From NCBI GenBank assembly GCA_016125555.1, contig WGLN01000008.1, positions 179,282 through 243,281 on the forward strand: a stretch of DNA of 64,000 bases, in the 5' to 3' direction. Source of the stretch: Porphyrobacter sp. Lineage in GTDB: Bacteria; Pseudomonadota; Alphaproteobacteria; Sphingomonadales; Sphingomonadaceae. Below, one piece after another: positions 26,540-34,052 of the stretch. The notes under the pieces are model-generated. The model made no database searches and was not told where the DNA came from. It was given only the letters and a program-made list of their open reading frames with translations. Position numbers and translations under genes: made by a program. Each line of letters begins with the position of its first letter. The first letter of the stretch is position 1.

Positions 26540-26742
26540 CTGCCCGGCACCCACGAGGGCGCGCCGGGCTTTTTTTCTGCCCGGCACCCACGAGGGCGCG
26601 CCGGGCTTTTTTTCTGCCCGGCACCCACGAGGGCGCGCCGGGCTTTTTTCTGCCCGGCACCCACGAGGGCGCGCCGGGCTTTTTTCTGCCCGGCACCCAC
26701 AGCGGCGCGCCGGGTTTTTTCTGCCCGGCACCGGGGCCGGGC
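26513..26742 (+). repeat. tandem array of six intrinsic-terminator hairpins plus a seventh hairpin
   Basis: Each unit has stem GCCCGGC/GCCGGGC followed by six or seven T. The stems plus T-tracts occupy 26513-26539, 26542-26576, 26579-26613, 26616-26649, 26652-26685 and 26688-26720 (last stem with one G-T pair). A seventh stem at 26723-26742 has no T-run. The period is 37 then 36 bases, and units 2-5 share the loop ACCCACGAGGGCGC. All T-runs are on the plus strand, so only rightward transcription would be stopped, just before the Cdc48-like gene. Confidence 0.9.
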
Positions 26743-26869
26743 GCGACCGGTCCGAACGGCGCGCTCCGCCTGCCCGTCCGCAGCGCCGCTCCGCCCCCTG
26801 TCCGATTGCAATGGTGCAGTGCCGTGCCTAGCTAATTCCTGCAAACGTCAGCCAAGCGCAGGAACTTTC

Positions 26870-29176
26870 ATGGCCGAAGCAGAAACCGCCGCGCCCGCCC
26901 GTACCGTCCGCCTTCAGGTCGCGCCCGCCCGGCAGGAGGAATCCGGCGCCGGGATCGCGCGCATGCCGCGCAGCGCTTTCCAGAAGCTCGGCATCACCGA
27001 GGGCGACGTGGTGGAGATCGTCGGCAAGCGCAGCACCGCCGCGATTGCCATGGCTGCCTTTCCCGAGGACGATGCGCTCGACGTCGTTCGCCTCGATGGT
27101 CTCCAGCGCGGCAATGCGGAAGCCGGGTCGGGCGAGCATGTCGAGATCGTCCGCGCCGAATCGCGCCCCGCCACCCGCGTCGTCTTCGCGCCCGCGCAGC
27201 GCGAGATGCGCCTCCAGGGGCCGACCCAGGCCTTGAAGCGCAACTTCTTCCGGAAGCCCTTGGTGGCCGGCGATCTCGTCGCCACCACCGGGCAGCAGCC
27301 GGTCCAGAACATGCCGCCCGACGTGCGCCAGCTGCTGCGTGCACCGGCCTACGCGCTGACCCAGATCCGCCTGTCGGTCGCCTCGACCAGCCCCAAGGGC
27401 ATCGTCCATATCGACGAGAACACCGAGGTCGAGCTGCGCGCCGAGTTCGAGGAGCCGCGCGATGCGCGCGCGGCGGTGAACTATGACGATGTCGGCGGGA
27501 TGGAGGACACCATCCGGCAATTGCGCGAGATGGTCGAATTGCCGCTGCGCTATCCCGAACTCTTCATCCGGCTTGGCGTCGAACCGCCCAAGGGCGTGCT
27601 GCTCCACGGCCCGCCGGGCACCGGCAAGACCCGCCTTGCGCAGGCCGTGGCGAACGAGAGCGATGCCGAGTTCTTCACCATCAACGGGCCGGAAATCATG
27701 GGCTCGGGCTATGGCGAAAGCGAAAAGCGCCTGCGCGAGGTGTTCGAGGAGGCCGCCCGCGCCGCGCCCGCGATCATCTTCATCGACGAGATCGATTCGA
27801 TCGCACCCAAGCGCACCCAGGTGCCGGGCGAGGCGGAAAAGCGGCTGGTCGCCCAGCTGCTCACGCTGATGGACGGGCTGGAGAAGCGCGCCAATCTCGT
27901 CGTCATCGCCGCCACCAACCGCCCCGACGCAATCGACGAGGCGCTGCGCCGCCCGGGCCGGTTCGACCGCGAGATCGTCATCGGCGTGCCCGACGAGCGC
28001 GGGCGGCGCGAGATCCTTGCGATTCACACCCGCGGGATGCCGCTCGAACCCGAAGTCGACTTGAAGGAACTGGCGCGCGTCACCCACGGCTTCGTCGGCG
28101 CGGACATCGCCGCGCTGACCCGCGAGGCGGCGATCGAGGCGGTGCGGCGGATCATGCCGCGGCTCGACCTCGACGAACGCACCATCCCGCCCGAAGTGCT
28201 CGAGGACCTGTGCGTCACCCGCGAGGATTTCCTCGCCGCGCTGAAGCGCATCCAGCCGTCCGCGATGCGCGAGGTGATGGTGCAGGTGCCCAATGTCGCC
28301 TGGGAGGATATCGGCGGCGCGGGCGATGCGATCGACAAGCTGAAGGAGGGGATCGAGCTTCCGCTCAAGAACCCGGAGGCCTTCCGCCGGCTCGGCATCC
28401 GTCCGGCCAAGGGCTTCCTGCTCTACGGCCCGCCCGGCACCGGCAAGACCCTGCTGGCGAAAGCGGTCGCCAAGGAGGCCGAGGCGAACTTCATCTCGAT
28501 GAAGTCGTCGGACCTACTTTCGAAATGGTATGGCGAAAGCGAGCAGCAGATCGCGAAGCTCTTTGCCCGCGCCCGTGCGGTGGCGCCCTGCGTGGTCTTC
28601 ATCGACGAGATCGACAGCCTCGTGCCCGCGCGCGGGTCCGGGCAGGGCGAGCCGCAGGTGACGGGGCGGGTGGTCAACACCATCCTCGCCGAGATGGACG
28701 GGCTCGAGGAGCTGCAATCGGTCGTCGTGATCGGCGCGACCAACCGCCCGGCGCTGGTCGATCCGGCGCTGCTGCGCCCGGGCCGCTTCGACGAGCTGGT
28801 CTACGTCGGCACCCCGGACCGGGAGGGCCGCGAGCACATCCTCGGCATCCACACCGCCACCATGCCGCTTGGCGATGATGTCGACCTTGCGGCCATCGCC
28901 GCGCAGACCGAACGCTTCACCGGCGCCGACCTGGAGGACCTCGTGCGCCGCGCAGGCCTCGGCGCGCTGCGCCGGGTCGGCAGTGCGGTCAGCAAGGTCG
29001 AGGGGCAGGATTTCGAGGCGGCGCTCAAGGATTCGCGCGCCACGGTGACGCCCGAGATGGAGGACGAATACGAGCGGATGCGCGGCGAGCTGAAAAAGCG
29101 CGCCGCCGCCGTGCAGCCGATCGGCTTCGTCTCGCCCGACATGCTGACCCCCACGCGGGAAAAGAAGCACGATTGA
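26870..29176 (+). CDS. Cdc48/p97-like double AAA ATPase
   Basis: A 768-residue hexameric unfoldase of the Cdc48/VAT type. Residues about 10-185 resemble the N domain (RMPRSAFQKLGITEGDVVEI). AAA module D1 has Walker A GPPGTGKTRL near 247 and Walker B IIFIDEIDS near 305. D2 has GPPGTGKTLL near 520 and VVFIDEIDSL near 579; both have Arg-finger regions (RRPGRFDRE, LRPGRFDEL). It probably unfolds proteins for degradation or disassembly; the partner is unknown. The ATG at 26870 follows AGGA; the longer reading frame upstream crosses the terminator array and is not credible. A homologue is known in some alphaproteobacteria. Confidence 0.93.
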   Translation: MAEAETAAPARTVRLQVAPARQEESGAGIARMPRSAFQKLGITEGDVVEIVGKRSTAAIAMAAFPEDDALDVVRLDGLQRGNAEAGSGEHVEIVRAESRPATRVVFAPAQREMRLQGPTQALKRNFFRKPLVAGDLVATTGQQPVQNMPPDVRQLLRAPAYALTQIRLSVASTSPKGIVHIDENTEVELRAEFEEPRDARAAVNYDDVGGMEDTIRQLREMVELPLRYPELFIRLGVEPPKGVLLHGPPGTGKTRLAQAVANESDAEFFTINGPEIMGSGYGESEKRLREVFEEAARAAPAIIFIDEIDSIAPKRTQVPGEAEKRLVAQLLTLMDGLEKRANLVVIAATNRPDAIDEALRRPGRFDREIVIGVPDERGRREILAIHTRGMPLEPEVDLKELARVTHGFVGADIAALTREAAIEAVRRIMPRLDLDERTIPPEVLEDLCVTREDFLAALKRIQPSAMREVMVQVPNVAWEDIGGAGDAIDKLKEGIELPLKNPEAFRRLGIRPAKGFLLYGPPGTGKTLLAKAVAKEAEANFISMKSSDLLSKWYGESEQQIAKLFARARAVAPCVVFIDEIDSLVPARGSGQGEPQVTGRVVNTILAEMDGLEELQSVVVIGATNRPALVDPALLRPGRFDELVYVGTPDREGREHILGIHTATMPLGDDVDLAAIAAQTERFTGADLEDLVRRAGLGALRRVGSAVSKVEGQDFEAALKDSRATVTPEMEDEYERMRGELKKRAAAVQPIGFVSPDMLTPTREKKHD

Positions 29177-29189
29177 TCTGGGGCATCTG

Positions 29190-29270
29190 ACCTCCCGCCC
29201 CGCCTCCCCGCCCGGCCCCCAATGGTACACCATACTGTGGTGGCCGGGTGGGGCGGCGGGGCGGGAGGTC
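29190..29270. repeat. long inverted repeat between convergent Cdc48-like gene and polA
   Basis: Bases 29190-29218 pair with 29242-29270 (27 of 29 positions), with a 23-base loop that itself contains ATGGT-AC-ACCAT. The arms are built of CCCGCCC blocks. The position between two convergent stops suggests a bidirectional 3'-end structure, though no T-run is present. Confidence 0.8.
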
Positions 29271-29296
29271 TGCTCGCGCGTCAGCGCGATTGGAAA

Positions 29297-32155
29297 TCAG
29301 TGCGCTGCGTCCCATGAGGCGCCGGTGCCGATATCGACCCCGAGCGGGACGCTGAGTTCGACCGCGGGCAGCGCGGCTTCGGCCATGACGCGGCGGATCA
29401 CCGGGGTGGCGGCTTCGACCAGCCCCTCGGGCAGTTCGAACACCAATTCGTCGTGGACCTGCAGCAGCATCCGCACCTCGGGCAGCCCCGCCTCGGCGAG
29501 CGCGGGCAGCATTCGCGCCATCGCGCGCTTGATGATGTCGGCGCTGGTGCCCTGAATCGGCGCGTTGATCGCGGCGCGCTCGGAGCCCTGCCGCTCGGCC
29601 TGGTTCTTGGAGTTGATCCGCGGGAACCATGTCTTGCGGCCGAACAGCGTCTCCGAAAACCCTCGCGCCCTCACGCCCTCGAGCGTTTCGTGGATGTAGC
29701 GCTGGATGCCGGGGAAGCGCTGGAAATAGGTGTCGATCATGGCCTGCGCCTCGTCGGGCGTGACCTCGAGCCGCTGCGCGAGCCCCCAACGGGAAATGCC
29801 GTAAAGTATTGCGAAGTTGATCGTTTTCGCCCGCGCGCGGGTGTCGCGGGTGACCTCGCCGAACATCTCGGTGGCGGTGCGGGCGTGGATGTCTTCGCCA
29901 TTGGCGAAGGCCTGCTTGAGACTGTCGACATCGGCCATGTGCGCGGCGAGGCGCAGCTCGATCTGCGAATAGTCGGCAGCGAGCAGGACATTGCCCTCTT
30001 CCGCCACGAAGGCCTCGCGGATCTGGCGGCCGATGGGAGTGCGCACGGGAATGTTCTGGAGGTTGGGATCGGTCGATGACAGCCGCCCGGTCTGCGCGCC
30101 GACGAGGCTGTAGCTGGTGTGGACGCGGCCCGTATCGGGGTTGATCGCGGCCTGCAGCGCATCGGTATAGGTCGACTTGAGCTTGGCGAGCTGCCGCCAT
30201 TCGAGCACCAGCCGGGCGACCGCCGCGCCTTCGCCCGCAAGCTTTTCCAGCACGGTCACGTCGGTCGAATATTGCCCGCTCTTGCCCTTCTTCCCGCCCT
30301 TGTAGCCCAGCTTGTCGAACAGGATCTCGCCCAGCTGCTTGGGGCTGCCGACGGTGAATTCCTGTCCGGCGGCAGCGTGGATTTCTCCTTCCAGCCGCCC
30401 GATCTCGGCGGCGAATTCCTCCGACAGCCTCGCCAGCCGGGCGCGGTCGACCTTGATGCCCTCGCGCTCCATGCGGGCGACCACCGGGATCAGCGGGCGG
30501 TCGACGCGTTCATAGATGCGCGTCCCGCCTTCGGCGGCGAGGCGGGGTTTCAGCGCTGCGTGGAGCCGCCAGGTGACGTCGGCATCCTCGGCGGCGTAGT
30601 GGGTGGCGCGGTCGAGAGCGACCTCGCTGAACAGGATCGCCTTCTTGCCGGTGCCGCACACGTCCTTGAAGGCGATCGGCGTGTGGCCGAGGTGGCGCTC
30701 GGACAATTCGTCCATCCCGTGTCCGCCGCCGATCCCGTCCTCGCTGCGGCCCGCGTCGAGCGCGAAGCTCATCACCATCGTGTCCTCGATGGGGTGAACG
30801 TCGATACCGCGCCGGGCGAGGATGTTGAGGTCGTATTTGCCGTTCTGGAAGACCTTGAGAACGGCCTCGTCCTCGAGCAGCGGCTTCAGCGCGGCGAGCG
30901 CATCGGCCTCGGGGACCTGCTCGGGTCGCTCGGCGAACATGTCGTTCCCGCCGTGGGAAAGCGGGATGTAGCAAGCATCGTTCGGCCCTAGCGCGAGGCT
31001 GATGCCGCACAACTCGGCGCGCATCGGATCCAATGAGGTGGTTTCGGTATCGACCGCCACGACCTGCGCCGCACGGGCGCGGGCGATCCATTCCTCCAGC
31101 GCCGCCAGGGTCTGCACGGTCTCGTAGGCGGCGTGGTCGATGCGCGGCATCTCGGGCAGGGGCTGGCGGTTGGCGGTGCCATCGCCCGCGCCGTTGTCAC
31201 CAGCCTTGTCCGCCTTTGGCGGGTTGAGATCGGTCCGGCGCGCCGGGCTGCCATTGCCGCCCTCGAGGCGCTTCAACAGCGAGGTGAAGCCGTGCTTTTC
31301 GAGAAATGCGGCGAGCGGCTCGGGCGGAATCTTGCCCAGCCTCATATCGTCGATCGGCTGGGGAAGGTCGCAGTCCTCCTTGAGCGTCACCAGCACCTTG
31401 GAGAGTTCCGCATCGGCGCGCCCTTCGATCAGGCGCTCCTTCAGCTTGGAGGGCTTCATGTCCGGCGCGGCGTCGAGCGCGGCGGTGAGCGAGCCGTGCT
31501 CGGCGATCAGCTTTGACGCTGTCTTGGGACCGATGCCGAAGATGCCCGGCACGTTGTCCACCGCATCGCCCATCAGCGCCAGCACGTCGCCGACGAGCTC
31601 GGGGCCGACGCCGAACTTCTCCTCGACCTCGGGGAGCCAGATGCGCTGGTTCTTCATCGTGTCGAGCATGTCGATCCGCGCCGGACCATGGGGCGTCTCC
31701 ACCTCGCCGATGAGCTGCATCAGGTCCTTGTCGGAAGACACGATGGTGACGTCCCACCCCATGCGCTGCGCCTCGCGGGCGTAGGAGGCGATGAGGTCGT
31801 CGGCCTCAAGCCCCTCCTGCTCGATGCAGGGCAAGCTGAAGGCGCGGGTGGCGTCGCGGATCAGCGGGAACTGGGGGACGAGATCCTCGGGCGGATCGGG
31901 CCGGTGCGCCTTGTAGTGCTCGTAGATGTCGTTGCGGAAAGACACCGATCCGGCATCGAGGATCACCGCGAGATGCGTCGGCCCGTCGGCCTCGTCGAGA
32001 TCGCTCGCCAGCTTCCACAGCATCGTGGTGTAGCCATAGACCGCGCCGACGGGCGTGCCTTCCGGGTCGGTCAGCGGCGGGAGCCGGTGATAGGCGCGGA
32101 AGATGTAGGAGGACCCGTCGACGAGGTAGAGGTGCTGCTTGGTGCTGTCGGCCAT
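29297..32155 (-). CDS. polA: DNA polymerase I
   Basis: Fills gaps and removes RNA primers during replication and repair. The 952-residue protein has a 5'-nuclease domain (about 1-290, YLVDGSSYIFRAYH), a 3'-5' exonuclease domain whose catalytic DTE is intact (VVAVDTETTSLD near residue 365), and the family A polymerase domain. That domain shows motif A LLAADYSQIELRLAAH near 728, motif B RARAKTINFAILYGIS and motif C LLQVHDELVFELPE near 900. A linker of about 30 residues rich in Asp/Asn/Gly follows the nuclease domain. It appears proofreading-competent. Confidence 0.97.
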   Translation of the reverse strand: MADSTKQHLYLVDGSSYIFRAYHRLPPLTDPEGTPVGAVYGYTTMLWKLASDLDEADGPTHLAVILDAGSVSFRNDIYEHYKAHRPDPPEDLVPQFPLIRDATRAFSLPCIEQEGLEADDLIASYAREAQRMGWDVTIVSSDKDLMQLIGEVETPHGPARIDMLDTMKNQRIWLPEVEEKFGVGPELVGDVLALMGDAVDNVPGIFGIGPKTASKLIAEHGSLTAALDAAPDMKPSKLKERLIEGRADAELSKVLVTLKEDCDLPQPIDDMRLGKIPPEPLAAFLEKHGFTSLLKRLEGGNGSPARRTDLNPPKADKAGDNGAGDGTANRQPLPEMPRIDHAAYETVQTLAALEEWIARARAAQVVAVDTETTSLDPMRAELCGISLALGPNDACYIPLSHGGNDMFAERPEQVPEADALAALKPLLEDEAVLKVFQNGKYDLNILARRGIDVHPIEDTMVMSFALDAGRSEDGIGGGHGMDELSERHLGHTPIAFKDVCGTGKKAILFSEVALDRATHYAAEDADVTWRLHAALKPRLAAEGGTRIYERVDRPLIPVVARMEREGIKVDRARLARLSEEFAAEIGRLEGEIHAAAGQEFTVGSPKQLGEILFDKLGYKGGKKGKSGQYSTDVTVLEKLAGEGAAVARLVLEWRQLAKLKSTYTDALQAAINPDTGRVHTSYSLVGAQTGRLSSTDPNLQNIPVRTPIGRQIREAFVAEEGNVLLAADYSQIELRLAAHMADVDSLKQAFANGEDIHARTATEMFGEVTRDTRARAKTINFAILYGISRWGLAQRLEVTPDEAQAMIDTYFQRFPGIQRYIHETLEGVRARGFSETLFGRKTWFPRINSKNQAERQGSERAAINAPIQGTSADIIKRAMARMLPALAEAGLPEVRMLLQVHDELVFELPEGLVEAATPVIRRVMAEAALPAVELSVPLGVDIGTGASWDAAH

Positions 32156-32395
32156 GCCCGCCTGCTAGCATCCGGCGGCGGTGCGGGGTAGCCGCTTTAG
32201 TGGCCGGGCCTCGAGACCGGTGGGTTGACGAATTATGGCGCAAAAATGGCGAAAATGGGGCGCGCCTGCCGCAATTGGCTTGCATCGCCGCAATCCTGCC
32301 ACTATTTGCGACGGCGGACCGGGGCCCATCCCCGGTTGCACCATGCTCCGCCACGGCGAGTGTGGGAGACCTGATCAACAAGGGATTTCAAACTG

Positions 32396-32668
32396 ATGCG
32401 CAAGATCGTTCTGGCTGCCGCCATCGCCACCTCGGCCCTCGGCCTCGCCGCCTGCGGTGAAAAGGCTGCGACCGAAGAAGCCACCACCACCGACGAAATG
32501 GCCGCCGACGCCGAAGTGAACGCCGACGCTGAAACCGCCGTCGAAGACACCACCGCCGCGACCGAAGCGACCGCCGAAGACGCCGCCGACGCCGCCGCCG
32601 ATGGCGCTGCTGCCGCTGCCGACGCCGCTGCGGACGTCGCTGCCGAAGCCGAAAAGGCTGCCGAGTAA
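32396..32668 (+). CDS. small Ala/Glu-rich lipoprotein
   Basis: A 90-residue protein: signal peptide MRKIVLAAAIATSALGLAAC with lipobox LAAC at 17-20, then a nearly pure Ala/Glu/Thr/Asp tail with no aromatic residues. It is probably outer-membrane or periplasm anchored; the function is unknown. The composition resembles the lipoprotein at 54449-54736. A Rho-independent terminator follows. Coding is supported by the clear signal peptide and by the ATG at 32396 following an AAGGGA site. Confidence 0.7.
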   Translation: MRKIVLAAAIATSALGLAACGEKAATEEATTTDEMAADAEVNADAETAVEDTTAATEATAEDAADAAADGAAAAADAAADVAAEAEKAAE

Positions 32669-32710
32669 TCGGATCGGGCCGTGCCGCACTGCGCGGCATA
32701 TGCCAACAGC

Positions 32711-32744
32711 AAAGGGCGGTGCCGCGAGGCGCCGCCCTTTTCTT
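32711..32744 (+). terminator. Rho-independent terminator after the small lipoprotein gene
   Basis: AAAGGGCGG pairs with CCGCCCTTT around a short loop and is followed by TTCTTTC on the plus strand, 42 bases past the stop of the 90-aa lipoprotein. Because the stem has A-runs at its 5' side it could also work for the minus-strand serine hydrolase upstream region. Confidence 0.8.
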
Positions 32745-32771
32745 TCATGCTCCCGGCGCGAAGGCGGGTGC

Positions 32772-33803
32772 TCAGCCGCCGGTGTTGTAGGGGGCGCTCG
32801 CCCAGTTGCGCACCGGGGTCTGCTTGGCGCGCACCGCGAAGCCGTCGTAAAGTGCGCGGGCGATCGCCGCGATGCGCTCCTCGCGGGCGAGGCGGCTGCC
32901 CTGTCCGGTGACGTAGATCGCCACCGCGATCGCCCGCCCGTCGGGACATTCGATGATGCCGATGTCGCTCGAGGTGTTGTGGAGCGATCCGGTCTTGTGG
33001 CTGACCCGCGCCTCGTCGGGGATGTGCGCCACGATGCGGCGCTTGCCCGTGACGGTGCGGCTCATCGCGCCGAGCAGCACGCGGCGGCTCTCGTCGGAGA
33101 GGAAGTCGCCGCGGTAATAGCCTGCGAGCAGCTGCACCATCGCGCGCGGCGTGGCGGCATCGCGCTTGTCGATGTGGGTCGCGGGATCGAACTCGCCGTC
33201 GTCGCGCACCAGGGTGGCGATGTCGCGGTTGATGCTGAAGGCGTCGATCCCCTGGCGGTGCACCCAATCGGTCACCACCGAAGGCCCGCCCACGGCTGCC
33301 AGCAGCGCATCGGTGGCGGTGTTCGATGAGCGGGTGATCATCAGCTCGATGAGGTCGATCGCCGGCAGGTACTGCCCCTCCCGGACCGGCGCACGGGCCG
33401 AGGAGAAGCGCGCCGAGCGCACCGGCAGCATCAGCGGGAACTCCGAGGTCAGCGAATATTTGCCCTGCTCGACCATTTCGAGAAACGTCCCGGCGATCGC
33501 GATCTTGCTGGTCGAGGCCATGGGGAAATACTGGTCGCCCAGCACCATGATCTCCTCGCCGGTGGAAAGGTCCACCGCTGCGACCCCGATCCGGCCCTCC
33601 GCGGGATCGGCGAGCTCGTCGATGCGCTGCTGGAAGCTCGAGGCGTAGATCGCCTCGAAGCTCTGCGGCTGGCGCATCTCCGTCCCGAAGGTCTGGTCGA
33701 AGCGCGATTGCAGCTCGTCGGCGCGCGCTGCCGAAGGCGCAGCGAGGGTCGCGAAGGCAGCTAGGACGCCGGCGAAAAGAGCGGGGAGGGGGGTGCGTGC
33801 CAT
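32772..33803 (-). CDS. class A beta-lactamase-fold serine hydrolase
   Basis: A 343-residue exported protein: signal peptide to about residue 28 (SAARA), then the penicillin-binding fold. Ser97-Thr-Ser-Lys100 (STSK), Ser159-Ser-Asn161 (SSN) and Lys270-Thr-Gly (KTG) are the three active-site motifs. The omega-loop Glu of true class A enzymes (ExxLN) is not evident: the segment is GEFDPATHIDKRDAATPRAM. It may therefore be a D,D-peptidase or esterase-like relative rather than an efficient beta-lactamase. It is divergent from the DUF305 fusion gene and is followed at some distance by the lipoprotein terminator. Confidence 0.82.
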   Translation of the reverse strand: MARTPLPALFAGVLAAFATLAAPSAARADELQSRFDQTFGTEMRQPQSFEAIYASSFQQRIDELADPAEGRIGVAAVDLSTGEEIMVLGDQYFPMASTSKIAIAGTFLEMVEQGKYSLTSEFPLMLPVRSARFSSARAPVREGQYLPAIDLIELMITRSSNTATDALLAAVGGPSVVTDWVHRQGIDAFSINRDIATLVRDDGEFDPATHIDKRDAATPRAMVQLLAGYYRGDFLSDESRRVLLGAMSRTVTGKRRIVAHIPDEARVSHKTGSLHNTSSDIGIIECPDGRAIAVAIYVTGQGSRLAREERIAAIARALYDGFAVRAKQTPVRNWASAPYNTGG

Positions 33804-34052
33804 TGCCGGAATATCACTCCTTCACGGTTTCGAACGGCTTAACCCTCACCCTAGTCGGCGGCGATTCGTCGCGGCAAGTGTTCATTTCGTCCGGTGCGAC
33901 GAAAGGTGCGCCCGCCACGACCGGGCCGCTTCCTGCATTGCTCGGGGCGCATCATCGCTTCGTCGATGGAGGGCTTGCCGGGGCAAGTGCCCCCTTGACT
34001 GCCTCGCGCGGCGCGGCAGTCTGCTGTCATCAACAGGGACCGAAGGGACATC

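Noticed and set aside
26513..26742. A CRISPR array
   Set aside because: Units are 36-37 bases with no unique spacers, each a hairpin with T-run, and no cas genes are present.
26162..26869. Extension of the Cdc48-like protein through the terminator array
   Set aside because: The frame crosses six terminators and gives a repeat of PAPTRARR-like residues; the ATG at 26870 has a good ribosome binding site and begins the conserved N domain.
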